Shown in pieces: positions 1-7,754 of a stretch of DNA of 25,220 bases. Both the position numbers and the translations under genes were made by a program. Source of the DNA: Prevotella sp. UBA3288 (GTDB taxonomy: Bacteria; Bacteroidota; Bacteroidia; Bacteroidales; Bacteroidaceae); assembly GCA_002361655.1 (NCBI GenBank), contig DETM01000018.1, positions 3,442 through 28,661 of the forward strand. The letters run 5' to 3'. Under the pieces are notes generated by a model. That model was not told the origin of the DNA. It did no database searches and worked only from the letters and a program-made list of their open reading frames with translations. Positions within the stretch are counted from its first letter, which is position 1; each line of letters begins with the position of its first letter.

Positions 1-898
1 GGAACTGCAGCGGCACAATCTTCACTTTGACGGTCTTGCCGCTGCCGTCAGCCAGCGGGGCCTCGTATTCCACCTCGTCGATGCGGCTCATTCCGATGTT
101 CTGAATCACCTCCAGGTGCTTCAGATACTGCTGTCCGAATGTCATCCAGAAGCGGGCCCGCTTAATCGTCGGATAGTTGATCACCAGACTCTCTATCTCC
201 TCGTGGTGCAGCAGGTAACTGTCGCGCGGCCCGATTTCCGGATAGGTCAGGTCTTTGTGAATCTCCAGCGGCTCCGTCTCTATCCATTTCCCGTTCTCCC
301 AGTAGAGGCCTTTCTGTGTGATCTCACGGATGTTGATTTCCGGGTTGAAATTGGTGGCGAATGCCTTGTGGTGGTCGCCGGCGTTGCAGTCGACGATATC
401 CAGGTATTGTATCTCCTTGAAGTGGTGCTTGGCAGCGTAGGCCGTGAAGATGCTCGTCACGCCCGGGTCGAAGCCGCAACCGAGGATGGCTGTCAGTCCG
501 GCTTTCTCGAAACGCTCGCGATAGGCCCACTGCCATGAGTATTCGAAGTGAGCCTCGTCCTTCGGTTCATAGTTGGCTGTGTCCAGATAGTTGCAGCCAC
601 AGGCCAGACAGGCCTCCATGATGGTGAGGTCCTGATATGGCAGGGCGAGGTTGATGACCAGTTCTGGCTTATAGTCAGCGAAGAGGGTCTTCAGTTGCTC
701 CACCTCGTCGGCATCCACCTGAGCCGTCCGGATGTCCATCGTGTAGCCGGCCTTGTGGATGGCCTCCACCAGCGCGTCACATTTCTCCTTGCGACGGCTG
801 GCAATCATGAACTCAGTAAACACGTCGGCATTCTGCGCAATCTTGAACGCAGCCACCGTAGCGACGCCACCGGCGCCAATCATTAGTACTCTTGCCAT
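1..898 (-). CDS. Saccharopine dehydrogenase-family protein, probable carboxy(nor)spermidine dehydrogenase (3' end outside window)
   Basis: The frame is open from the ATG at 898 to the left edge: 299 codons of a protein that is usually about 400 residues, so roughly the last quarter is missing. The N-terminus has a Rossmann nucleotide-binding turn (IGAGGVA, residues 7-13). Further in are NLALPYQD (about residue 84) and the family-typical GCGFDPGVTSIF. In this family the enzyme reductively joins aspartate semialdehyde to a diamine, giving carboxyspermidine or carboxynorspermidine, the first step of the alternative spermidine pathway used by Bacteroidetes. The decarboxylase partner is not in view. 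It has its own promoter at 926-957, so it is probably transcribed separately from the TonB-receptor block. Family is clear; the exact substrate is inferred, and a lysine-pathway saccharopine dehydrogenase is the alternative. Confidence 0.8.
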   Translation of the reverse strand, partial: MARVLMIGAGGVATVAAFKIAQNADVFTEFMIASRRKEKCDALVEAIHKAGYTMDIRTAQVDADEVEQLKTLFADYKPELVINLALPYQDLTIMEACLACGCNYLDTANYEPKDEAHFEYSWQWAYRERFEKAGLTAILGCGFDPGVTSIFTAYAAKHHFKEIQYLDIVDCNAGDHHKAFATNFNPEINIREITQKGLYWENGKWIETEPLEIHKDLTYPEIGPRDSYLLHHEEIESLVINYPTIKRARFWMTFGQQYLKHLEVIQNIGMSRIDEVEYEAPLADGSGKTVKVKIVPLQF

Positions 899-925
899 TT
901 CGTTCTTTTTTTTATATTAATGGCA

Positions 926-957
926 CAAAGTAACTACTTTTTCCTGAGATATGCAAA
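926..957 (-). promoter_or_regulatory. Bacteroidetes-type promoter for the saccharopine dehydrogenase-family gene
   Basis: On the minus strand TTTG (957-954) is followed after 20 bases by TTACTTTG (933-926), one mismatch from the -7 consensus TAnnTTTG. It lies 28 bases upstream of the ATG at 898. The 899-1011 spacer shows no clear terminator for the upstream receptor gene. Confidence 0.5.
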
Positions 958-1011
958 TTTTTACCCTCTTTTCTTTCTCCAGGAATGTGATGCACGTGTT
1001 TCATACAGTCC

Positions 1012-2940
1012 TCAGAAGGCGATGTTGACACCGCCCATGAAGGTGGCACGCGGCATGGGATAACCGTTATAGAGTTCGTAGCGCTGCGCCAGCAGGTTTT
1101 CGCCACGGGCCCAGAGCGCCAGGTTTGGACAGAGGTTGTAGCGGACGCTGGCGTTTACGAGGCAGATGTCCTTCTGTGCCTCGTCGGCAAAGCCGTCGCC
1201 ATTGCTGTCGAGCCCCAGTCCGCTGAGATACTGCAGGCCCAGTGTGGCGTGCCATTTGCCGTCATGATATGTGCCGCTCAGGAAGGCTTTGTACTTAGGG
1301 GCAGCGGTCACGTCGCGGTTTTTCATTTTCAGGATGCTGTGGTTGGTGGTCAGTGTCCATCGGCGGCACAGGTCATAGCCGGCCTGCAGTTCCATGCCGT
1401 AGTGCTCCAGTTCGCCGGTGTTCATGTTCTTGTTGCCCTGTGCGGTGGCCGTGCTCATAATCATGTTGTCAGCCTTGATATAGTAGATGTTGGCTCCGTA
1501 GTTCAGCCGTCCCAGGTGGTGACTCCACGCCAGTTCGTAGTTCCACAGTCGTTCGGCGCGCAGCGAGTCGTGGTTGGCCATGCCGTAGAGATACATCTCC
1601 TTGGTCGTGGGGTTGCGGAAGCCCTTGCCCACGGTGGCCTTCAGCGAGGCCGTTGTCATGGGGCGGACGGCGAGTCCGAACTGCGGCACCCATTCGTCTC
1701 CGGCCTTCGAGTGGTGGTCGTAGCGCAGGCCGGCATCGGCCGTGAGCCACGGGGTGAGGTCCTGACGGAAGTCCACATAGCCGGCCACCTCGTTCTCATG
1801 AGCATGGGCACTCTGCATGAGGCGCCGCTGTGTGGTGACGGTCTCGCCGGTCTGGCGGTTGGTGTAGTAGGCCCGGCCATAGATGTGCTGATAGTCGACA
1901 CCTACGGTCACGCGGTTGCCGCTGAACAGACGGGCTGTCTGGTACCACGTCACGCCGGCCACGGCATCCTTCGAACGGAACAGGTCGGTCTGTGGCGTGC
2001 CGCCCTGGGCATTGTAGCCGTCGTTGATTTTATGCCATCCGAAGTTGTCGTAGACGCTCAGCGCACCGCTGGTCGATCCGTAGTTGTTGGCCAGGGTCAG
2101 CGAGGCCGCGCCGCGTGTTATCCACTGGTCGTTCTCCAGTTTCGGCTGCGTCGTGGTGCCGGGGTTGCTGGCGTTGAAGCGTGTCAGGTCGAGGTCGGCC
2201 GACAGTGTCCAGTGGGCGTCGAGGTCATAGCCCAGTTTGATGTAGCCGCCATACTGCTCGAAACCCATGTTGGGACGGTGGTTGTCTGAGCGGGCATACT
2301 GCAGTGCCACGGTGCTGCTGAAGCGGCCGTGGCGCAACTGGTTGGTGGCCTCAGCCTGTAGTGTGCCGTAACTGCCGGCCCCAATGTTGATAATGGTACT
2401 GACGGTGTCGGTCTTTACCTGGCGGGTGACGATGTTCATCACGCCCCCCATGGCATTCGAGCCGTAGAGCACCGATGCCGGACCGCGTAGCACTTCCACC
2501 CGTTCGGCCATCAGCGTCTGGTAACTGTCGCTGATGGGATGGCCGAACACGCCCTGATACTGTGGATGACCGTCGATGAGTACCAGCATCTGTCCGCTGC
2601 CACCGGCCAGTCCGCGCAGGTTGATGCCGCCAGCGGCACCGGTCGACACACCGTAGCCCATCACCGAACGGCCGGTCACGAAGAAGCCTGGCACCTGCTG
2701 CATCACGGTGGGCAGCAGCGAGGTATGGTTCTGCTCCGTCAGTTTGTCACGATTGATGACCGTCACCGTCATCGGCAGATGGCGCACGTCGACGGCCTGA
2801 CGGCTACCGGTCACTACCACTTCGCCCAATCGTACAGAGTCGCTCACCCCTTCAGCCACCTCGGCAGCGTGAACTTGGGGCATCCACGAAACGATGCCCG
2901 CAACGGTTGTTGCGAGCATCATAAAGGTTGTTTTCTTCAT
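1012..2940 (-). CDS. TonB-dependent outer-membrane receptor (cobalamin/siderophore type, not SusC)
   Basis: This is a 642-residue protein with a signal peptide (cleavage after about residue 25, VHA-AE). The start of the plug (VVVTGSR, about 41-47) resembles a TonB-box region. The plug domain follows (about 50-170), with NLRG, LIDGHPQY and the VEVLRGPASVLYGSNAMGGVMNI motif. The rest is a 22-strand-type beta barrel ending in a terminal phenylalanine. It lacks the N-terminal carboxypeptidase-like domain of SusC proteins and is much shorter, so it belongs with BtuB/FepA-like receptors for metal chelates or cofactors. The start lies 6 bases after the stop of the secreted DUF362 gene, so the two are almost certainly cotranscribed and may work on the same ligand. 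The ligand cannot be read from the sequence. No SusD or periplasmic binding protein is nearby. Confidence 0.9.
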   Translation of the reverse strand: MKKTTFMMLATTVAGIVSWMPQVHAAEVAEGVSDSVRLGEVVVTGSRQAVDVRHLPMTVTVINRDKLTEQNHTSLLPTVMQQVPGFFVTGRSVMGYGVSTGAAGGINLRGLAGGSGQMLVLIDGHPQYQGVFGHPISDSYQTLMAERVEVLRGPASVLYGSNAMGGVMNIVTRQVKTDTVSTIINIGAGSYGTLQAEATNQLRHGRFSSTVALQYARSDNHRPNMGFEQYGGYIKLGYDLDAHWTLSADLDLTRFNASNPGTTTQPKLENDQWITRGAASLTLANNYGSTSGALSVYDNFGWHKINDGYNAQGGTPQTDLFRSKDAVAGVTWYQTARLFSGNRVTVGVDYQHIYGRAYYTNRQTGETVTTQRRLMQSAHAHENEVAGYVDFRQDLTPWLTADAGLRYDHHSKAGDEWVPQFGLAVRPMTTASLKATVGKGFRNPTTKEMYLYGMANHDSLRAERLWNYELAWSHHLGRLNYGANIYYIKADNMIMSTATAQGNKNMNTGELEHYGMELQAGYDLCRRWTLTTNHSILKMKNRDVTAAPKYKAFLSGTYHDGKWHATLGLQYLSGLGLDSNGDGFADEAQKDICLVNASVRYNLCPNLALWARGENLLAQRYELYNGYPMPRATFMGGVNIAF

Positions 2941-2946
2941 TCTTGA

Positions 2947-3909
2947 TTATTTGTCTAGATTAATTAATGTGTAGGTCTTCGAACCCAGTCCGATCTGCTC
3001 GGCATAGTCGGTGATATAGGTGCCGTGCTGGCGATTGATGCGCTTGATGAGCGGCTGGTTGTCGTCGCCGGGCTTACCCTTGTAGTTGAATACCTTGTCC
3101 AGGCAGGCCTGGTCTACGGCCACGGGGTCGAGGCTTGCCATGATGCCCATGTCCTGCAGTTCAGGCTTGGCGGGGTGGCCGTCGCAGTCGCAGTCCACCG
3201 ACATGTTGTTCATCACGTTGATGTAGACCACCTTGCCGTTGAAATAGTTGTGAACGGCCTGAGCGGCAGCCGCCATTGACTCCAGGAAGAGGTCCTGTGT
3301 CTTGCCGGCGGCAATGTAGTCGGGTGTCCATACCAACTTCGCGTCGGTGGTTTTGCCGGCGGAGTGGATATAGGCTTTTCCCGCTGTCGATGCCACGCCG
3401 ATGGAGGCGTTCTTCAGCACACCGCCGAAGCCGCCCATGGCATGGCCCTTGAAGTGGGCCAGGTTGATCATGAAGTCGTAGTTGGCCACATGTTCGCCCA
3501 CGATGTCGTACTTCAGGTGCTTGCGGTCCTTGACGGGGATGCGTATCTCGCCGAACTCGTCCATCAGGTCGACGGCGAAGATGGAGTCGAAGCCGTGCTC
3601 ATGGATGGTCTCCCAGTGCTTCTTCGGGTCCTGTCGCGAGCCGCCGTAGGCCGTGCAGCACTCCACGATGGTGCCGTTCACCTTGTCCACCAGATTGCGG
3701 ATGAGTGTCGGTTTCAGATAGTGCTGGTTGCCGCCTTCGCCGGTACTGATTTTCACGGCTACGCGGCCTTGGGGCTCCACGCCCAGCGCCTCGTAGATCT
3801 TGACCAGCGCCTCGGGCGTAATCTCCTTTGTGAAGTAAACCTTCGACTGTGCGAAGAGGGTGGTGGCTGTCATTATCAGCGCAGCCAGCATGAAGGTCGT
3901 TCTTTTCAT
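2947..3909 (-). CDS. Secreted DUF362-domain protein
   Basis: This 320-residue protein has a signal peptide (about 1-20, ending LFAQ), so it is predicted to be periplasmic. The DUF362 core includes VAVKISTGEGG, the INLAHFKGHAMGGFGGVLKN stretch and MGIMASLDPVAVDQACLD. Many DUF362 proteins carry a ferredoxin-like 4Fe-4S module; none is visible here. Cys/His-containing motifs remain (VECCTAYGG, VDCDCDGHP), which could bind metal, but that is inference. Its biochemical function is unknown. It lies between mscS (23-base gap) and the TonB-dependent receptor (6-base gap), in one apparent operon, which suggests a role in handling whatever the receptor imports. Confidence 0.85.
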   Translation of the reverse strand: MKRTTFMLAALIMTATTLFAQSKVYFTKEITPEALVKIYEALGVEPQGRVAVKISTGEGGNQHYLKPTLIRNLVDKVNGTIVECCTAYGGSRQDPKKHWETIHEHGFDSIFAVDLMDEFGEIRIPVKDRKHLKYDIVGEHVANYDFMINLAHFKGHAMGGFGGVLKNASIGVASTAGKAYIHSAGKTTDAKLVWTPDYIAAGKTQDLFLESMAAAAQAVHNYFNGKVVYINVMNNMSVDCDCDGHPAKPELQDMGIMASLDPVAVDQACLDKVFNYKGKPGDDNQPLIKRINRQHGTYITDYAEQIGLGSKTYTLINLDK

Positions 3910-3932
3910 GTCTTGTCCGATTGTTATATATG

Positions 3933-4802
3933 CTATTTATTATTTACGATGTTCACATCCATGCGGTTGAAGGGGAACATGAAGCCGCGGGCCTTCAGTT
4001 CCTGATAGACGGTCTCGTTCATGTAGAAGAATACGGTCCAGTAGTCGCTGCTCTTACACCAGGTGCGGGTGTTGATGACCACGCCGCTGTCGGCCAACTT
4101 CGTCACGCCGCTCCAGGGGGCAGCCACCACGGCCGAGTCGGCCACGGGCCCTTGCAGGATGAGCGGGTTGCGCTGCTGTATGTCGCGGATGGCCTCTTTC
4201 ACTTGGTCGAGGTCGGCACCGTAGGCAAACTGGAAGTCGAGGTCTACGCGGCGGTAGGTCTCAGTGGAGTAGTTTTTCATCGAGCCCGTCGACAGTCCGC
4301 CGTTGGGGATGATGATGGTCTGGTTGTCCACGGTGGTGATGATGGTGTTGAAGATCTGTATCTCCTTCACCGTGCCGGCATAGCCCTGTGCCTCGATATA
4401 GTCGCCCACCTTGAAGGGACGGAACAGCAGTATCATCACGCCGCCGGCGAAGTTCTGCAGTGTGCCGCTCAGGGCCATGCCGATGGCCACGCCTGCCGAT
4501 GCGAAGAGTGCGATGAACGACGATGTCTCGATGCCCAGTATGGAGATGACGATGATGATGAGCACGAACCACAGCACCACGTTGATGATGCTGTTCAGAA
4601 ACGAGTAGAGTGTGGGGTCCACCTTGCTGCGCTGCAGCATCTTGGTGAACAGTGTGATGAGCCACTTGATGAGGTAGCGGCCGATGAAGAAGACGATGGC
4701 TGCCACAACGATGTTCTTAACCAGTGTCACCCCGTAGGTGATCATCAATCCCCAGATCTGGCTGAAGGGGATGTTCCAGAAAAACTGTTGAATCATATTC
4801 AT
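3933..4802 (-). CDS. Small-conductance mechanosensitive channel, MscS family
   Basis: This 289-residue inner-membrane protein has three predicted transmembrane segments (about 18-48, 66-91, 94-125). The third is the pore-lining Gly/Ala-rich helix (SAGVAIGMALSGTLQNFAGG). It is followed by the family hallmark ILLFRPFKVGDYIE (124-137) and a beta domain with VDNQTIIIPNG. The length matches E. coli MscS (286). The channel opens under membrane tension to release osmolytes during hypo-osmotic shock. The start at 4802 is 35 bases from the stop of the upstream 192-aa gene, with no promoter box seen between them, so it is probably the second gene of that block. A second channel type, mscL, lies at 24.4-24.8 kb. 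Confidence 0.93.
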   Translation of the reverse strand: MNMIQQFFWNIPFSQIWGLMITYGVTLVKNIVVAAIVFFIGRYLIKWLITLFTKMLQRSKVDPTLYSFLNSIINVVLWFVLIIIVISILGIETSSFIALFASAGVAIGMALSGTLQNFAGGVMILLFRPFKVGDYIEAQGYAGTVKEIQIFNTIITTVDNQTIIIPNGGLSTGSMKNYSTETYRRVDLDFQFAYGADLDQVKEAIRDIQQRNPLILQGPVADSAVVAAPWSGVTKLADSGVVINTRTWCKSSDYWTVFFYMNETVYQELKARGFMFPFNRMDVNIVNNK

Positions 4803-4836
4803 TTCTTATTTTTACCTTAAAATCGTTATCATCATT

Positions 4837-4857
4837 CTCAATTCTCAACTCTCAACT
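4837..4857 (-). repeat. Heptamer tandem array AGTTGAG/AATTGAG
   Basis: Three head-to-tail 7-base units on the minus strand (AGTTGAG, AGTTGAG, AATTGAG), with a degenerate fourth at 4830-4836. The array supplies the last codons and the stop codon of the 192-aa gene and runs into the spacer before mscS. Confidence 0.8.
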
Positions 4858-5416
4858 CCTCACCCCTGATGCCGAGGGCAGCCATGAGCGAGTAGCCCAG
4901 AATCTCCTGACGGAACGGACCGCCGTGCATGGGCTGCATGGCAAACACCGTGATACGCTTCTCGTCGGCAGCATCGCCAGCCTGATGGATAGCCTCGCGA
5001 ACATTATTATATAAAGCATCGTCGGGCACAATCATCATCCGCTTCACGTCGGTCTGCTGCAGAACGGTCTGCACCGTGTCAACGAACAGGTCGGCCTTGG
5101 CGGTGAGGCCTTCGCCGGTGGTAGCACTCAGCACAAACTCACCCAGCGGCCCTTTGAACGCCTGGCCGTCCAGTTCGTCGGCATAGCGGCCGGGCTTGAA
5201 GTTCTTCATCTCGGCAGATGTCTGTTCATGAACGAGCACCACCATTGTCTGGTGGTCGCCCTGGCGCAGTCCACCGTCCATAGACAGACACTCCACCCAC
5301 CGTGCCAGGTCGGCCTGTGGTATCTGGCGTTCCAACATGCGCTCAAAGTTGACAGTCAGGTCGAATGCCACCTTGTCGACGAAGTCGGCATCGACGATTA
5401 TTATGTTTTCGCTCAT
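4838..5416 (-). CDS. Uncharacterised Bacteroidales protein (DUF6621-like), 192 aa
   Basis: The frame stays open up to 5608, but the start is placed at the ATG at 5416. A well-formed promoter (5474-5505) sits inside the longer frame, and the extra N-terminus reads as spacer DNA. The protein begins MSENIIIVDADFVDKVAFDL and contains NFERMLERQIPQADLARW, FVLSATTGEGL and VKRMMIVPDDALYNNVREAI. No signal peptide or membrane segment is seen, so it is probably cytoplasmic. It resembles the family I remember as DUF6621, an unstudied Bacteroidetes group, but that match is from memory. It is the first gene of the block leading to mscS, the DUF362 gene and the TonB receptor. Its C-terminal codons are built from a heptamer repeat (ELRVEN then stop). 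Function is unknown. Confidence 0.75.
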   Translation of the reverse strand: MSENIIIVDADFVDKVAFDLTVNFERMLERQIPQADLARWVECLSMDGGLRQGDHQTMVVLVHEQTSAEMKNFKPGRYADELDGQAFKGPLGEFVLSATTGEGLTAKADLFVDTVQTVLQQTDVKRMMIVPDDALYNNVREAIHQAGDAADEKRITVFAMQPMHGGPFRQEILGYSLMAALGIRGEELRVEN

Positions 5417-5473
5417 CGGCTTCTGTATTGTTGTGGTACGTATCTGCTTTCGAATGATTCGGAAAGTCGGCTG

Positions 5474-5505
5474 CAAAGTTACAAATAAGCGGGGAAAATA
5501 CCAAA
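5474..5505 (-). promoter_or_regulatory. Promoter of the 192-aa gene / mscS / DUF362 / TonB-receptor block
   Basis: On the minus strand TTTG (5505-5502) is followed by 20 bases and then a perfect -7 box TAACTTTG (5481-5474). It faces away from the rhaD promoter. It supports the short start at 5416 for the first gene. Confidence 0.75.
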
Positions 5506-5587
5506 GGGATTGATATAAATCAAGAATTGAATCATTTTTTAGGGGTGGAAATGTCAAATTGTAGTGTCTGTTCCCGCAAAATAGGTA

Positions 5588-5595
5588 TACCTTTG
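5588..5595 (+). promoter_or_regulatory. -7 box of the rhaD promoter
   Basis: TACCTTTG matches TAnnTTTG exactly and lies 32 bases before the rhaD ATG. No good TTTG is seen at the expected -33 position (only TCTG at 5567-5570), as might be expected of a promoter that needs an activator. Confidence 0.6.
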
Positions 5596-5627
5596 CAACC
5601 GAAAACAATCTATAATACTAAGTAAAG

Positions 5628-6437
5628 ATGAAGAGTATTCTGGAAGGACGCCCCGCGCTGAAAGCCGAGGTGGAGAAAATTGCAGAGGTAGCCGGCTATC
5701 TGTGGCAGAACGGCTGGGCCGAGCGCAATGGTGGCAACATCACCGTGAACATCACGGAATATGTTGACGACGAGATACGCACCCTGCCCGCTATCAGCGA
5801 CGTGAAGCAGATTGGCGTCACCCTGCCTGCCCTGAAGGGCTGCTATTTCTATTGTAAAGGTACCGGCAAGCGGATGCGCGACCTGGCTCGCTGGCCGATG
5901 GACAATGGCAGCGTGATCCGCATTCTGGACGACTGCGCCTCGTATGTCATCATCGCCGACAACCCCGTGATGCCTACCAGCGAACTGCCCAGTCATCTGA
6001 CGGTGCACGCTCACCAGATAGCGACCAACTCTGGCTACAAGGCCACCGTCCACACCCATCCCATCGAACTGGTGGCCATGAGCCACAAGCGCGAGTTCCT
6101 GGGCAAGGACGTGCTGACCAAGATTCTGTGGTCGATGATTCCCGAGACGAAGGCGTTCTGTCCGCTGGGTCTGGGCATAGTGCCCTACACCCTGCCCGGC
6201 TCTAACGAACTGGCCGACGCCACGCTGAAGGAACTGGAAGACTACGACGTGGTGATGTGGGAGAAGCACGGCGTCTTCGCCAAGGGCAAGGATGTGATGG
6301 ATGCTTTCGACCAGATCGACGTGCTCTCGAAGAGCGCCAAGATATATATTAATGCCAAGTGCATGGGCTTTGAGCCGGAAGGCATGAGCGATGCACAGAT
6401 GAAGGAGATGACCAAAGCCTTCAACCTGCCAAGATAA
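5628..6437 (+). CDS. rhaD: L-rhamnulose-1-phosphate aldolase
   Basis: This 269-residue cytoplasmic enzyme splits L-rhamnulose 1-phosphate into dihydroxyacetone phosphate and L-lactaldehyde, the last step of phosphorylative rhamnose breakdown. It is a class II (zinc) aldolase. The expected zinc ligands are visible: His142 and His144 in VHTHPIE, and His214 in MWEKHG. The catalytic Glu is Glu119 in PTSELPSH. The phosphate-binding GGNIT is at 35-39. Length and spacing match E. coli RhaD. The gene has its own promoter box and stands alone on the plus strand. The isomerase and kinase genes are not in the window, and the rhamnose symporter gene is convergent rather than in the same operon. Confidence 0.95.
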   Translation: MKSILEGRPALKAEVEKIAEVAGYLWQNGWAERNGGNITVNITEYVDDEIRTLPAISDVKQIGVTLPALKGCYFYCKGTGKRMRDLARWPMDNGSVIRILDDCASYVIIADNPVMPTSELPSHLTVHAHQIATNSGYKATVHTHPIELVAMSHKREFLGKDVLTKILWSMIPETKAFCPLGLGIVPYTLPGSNELADATLKELEDYDVVMWEKHGVFAKGKDVMDAFDQIDVLSKSAKIYINAKCMGFEPEGMSDAQMKEMTKAFNLPR

Positions 6438-6488
6438 CAACCGGCTCCAAGAAGAAAAACAACTACTGACTATTTATAATATAATGTG

Positions 6489-6520
6489 AAGGCCCCGCCG
6501 CTGTGAAGCGTCGGGGCCTT
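6489..6520. terminator. Bidirectional hairpin between rhaD and rhaT
   Basis: Arms of 13 bases (6489-6501 and 6508-6520, AAGGCCCCG at the base) pair with one mismatch around a 6-base loop TGTGAA. It lies between the two convergent stops, so it can serve both. No long T-run follows on either strand (only TT from the stem base), so termination strength is uncertain. Confidence 0.75.
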
Positions 6521-6541
6521 AAATGCGATTGCGCCTGCCGT

Positions 6542-7579
6542 TTACTCGATCATCTTGGGCAGGAAGGTAGAGATGATGAGCACCACGATGCCCACCACGA
6601 GCACGCCGATGGTCTTGGGCGAGCAGCCTTTCCACTCTTTGAGTATGATGCCCCAGACATTGGAGAACACCACGTTGAGAGCCATCAGTATGCAGAACGA
6701 CAGCGTGTCCATCGTGCTGCCGGGCTCGAAGAACGAGCGGCCCAGCGACAGTCCGAAGAACTGCGAGTACCACAGTGCACCGGCCAGTGCGCAGAACAGC
6801 AGGTTGTTGCCCCACACCTCTTTCTTAGCGTAGTCGCCCCAGGTCTTGTTCTTCTGGTTCTGGAAGAAGCAGTAAATCATGTTGGTGACGAAACCGCCAA
6901 GGGTGACGAGGAAGGTGGCGGGCAGGGTGCGGAACATAGGGTCGGTGGCAGCACCGAAGTTGATGTCCTTGCCAAACTCCAGGCCCACGTTGAAGCAGCC
7001 GCTCATGAAGCCGGCCAGCAGGGCGATGGCCAGACCCTTGGGGAAGTTGAAGTCCTTCACGGCAGCCTTCTTCTCTTCTTCAGACAGTCCGGCCGACTTC
7101 ATCGAGCCGGCTACGCCGATGATGGCAATGCCCAGCAGACAGACCACCACGCCGAGGATGACTGCGAAGGTCAGCGACTCAAGGGCGTTGAGTTCGGGGA
7201 AGAAGATGTTCAGCAGCACAGGCCCCATGATGGTGCCCAGTCCGGCACAGGTGCCCAGGGCTATCGACTGTCCGAGGGCTACGCCGAGATAGCGCATCGA
7301 CAGGCCGAAGGTCAGGCCGCCGACACCCCACAGCACACCGAAGAAGATGGTCATCCACAGGTTGAACGCCGGCGTCTGCCCGAACAGTCCGAACAGCGAC
7401 TGTCCATCCGGTACGGCCAGCAGTGCTCCGAGGAAGGGCAGTATGAGCCATGCGAAGAGTCCCTGCACAATCCAGTACGACTCCCACGACCAGTCTTTGA
7501 TCTTGTTGATAGGCACATAGCACGATGACTGGCAGAACGCGCCGATGGCAATGATGAGAAGTCCGATGATAATCTCCAT
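6542..7579 (-). CDS. rhaT: L-rhamnose/H+ symporter
   Basis: This 345-residue inner-membrane protein has about ten hydrophobic segments, the layout and length of RhaT (344 residues in E. coli). It imports L-rhamnose, and often L-lyxose, with protons. Recognisable stretches are AFCQSSCYVPINKIKDWSWESYW near the N-terminus, WGVGGLTFGLSMRYLGVALGQS and GTCAGLGTIMGP. It faces rhaD tail to tail and has its own promoter (7627-7656) with a perfect palindrome between the two promoter boxes. That would allow separate control of uptake and aldolase, which are usually cotranscribed in Bacteroides rhamnose loci. Confidence 0.95.
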   Translation of the reverse strand: MEIIIGLLIIAIGAFCQSSCYVPINKIKDWSWESYWIVQGLFAWLILPFLGALLAVPDGQSLFGLFGQTPAFNLWMTIFFGVLWGVGGLTFGLSMRYLGVALGQSIALGTCAGLGTIMGPVLLNIFFPELNALESLTFAVILGVVVCLLGIAIIGVAGSMKSAGLSEEEKKAAVKDFNFPKGLAIALLAGFMSGCFNVGLEFGKDINFGAATDPMFRTLPATFLVTLGGFVTNMIYCFFQNQKNKTWGDYAKKEVWGNNLLFCALAGALWYSQFFGLSLGRSFFEPGSTMDTLSFCILMALNVVFSNVWGIILKEWKGCSPKTIGVLVVGIVVLIISTFLPKMIE

Positions 7580-7626
7580 TTTGTTTTAGTTTTTATAGAT
7601 TTGTAAGTGATGTTCTATTTTGCGGA

Positions 7627-7656
7627 CAAAGTTAAGAAATATTTTCGAAAATCAAA
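7627..7656 (-). promoter_or_regulatory. Promoter of rhaT
   Basis: On the minus strand TTTG (7656-7653) is followed by 18 bases and then a perfect -7 box TAACTTTG (7634-7627), 48 bases upstream of the rhaT ATG. Confidence 0.7.
7641..7652. promoter_or_regulatory. Candidate operator: perfect 12-bp palindrome in the rhaT promoter
   Basis: ATTTTCGAAAAT is exactly self-complementary and occupies the spacer between the -33 and -7 elements. A dimeric regulator bound there would block RNA polymerase. No regulator gene is in the window, so this is inference from position and symmetry only. Confidence 0.4.
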
Positions 7657-7716
7657 ACCCATATATATAAAAATATGTACGGGGTTAATACTTTTTCAAA
7701 AATGAAGGCATTTACG

Positions 7717-7754
7717 GCGTCTACTATCTGTTTTTTCTCACAGATAGTAGACGC
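7717..7754 (-). terminator. Hairpin at the end of the WbqC-family gene
   Basis: Perfect 14-base arms (7717-7730 and 7741-7754, GCGTCTACTATCTG and its complement) enclose a 10-base loop. On the minus strand the first arm is made of the last codons of the WbqC-family gene, and its TGA opens the loop. No U-run directly follows the second arm, so it may act as a 3'-end stabiliser or a non-canonical terminator. Confidence 0.6.

Noticed and set aside
1249..2289. 346-codon open frame on the plus strand
   Set aside because: Antisense to the TonB-dependent receptor, no family motifs; long antisense frames are expected in GC-rich coding DNA.
3921..4820. 299-codon open frame on the plus strand
   Set aside because: Antisense to mscS, with His/Asp/Val-rich composition typical of shadow frames.
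5417..5608. N-terminal extension of the 192-aa gene up to 5608
   Set aside because: It contains the gene's own promoter boxes (5474-5505) and reads as AT-rich spacer.
5610..6440. 276-codon open frame on the minus strand
   Set aside because: Mirror of rhaD, which has clear zinc-site motifs on the plus strand; no recognisable protein in the mirror frame.
6503..7528. 341-codon open frame on the plus strand
   Set aside because: Antisense to rhaT; extremely His/Glu/Gln-rich and without motifs.
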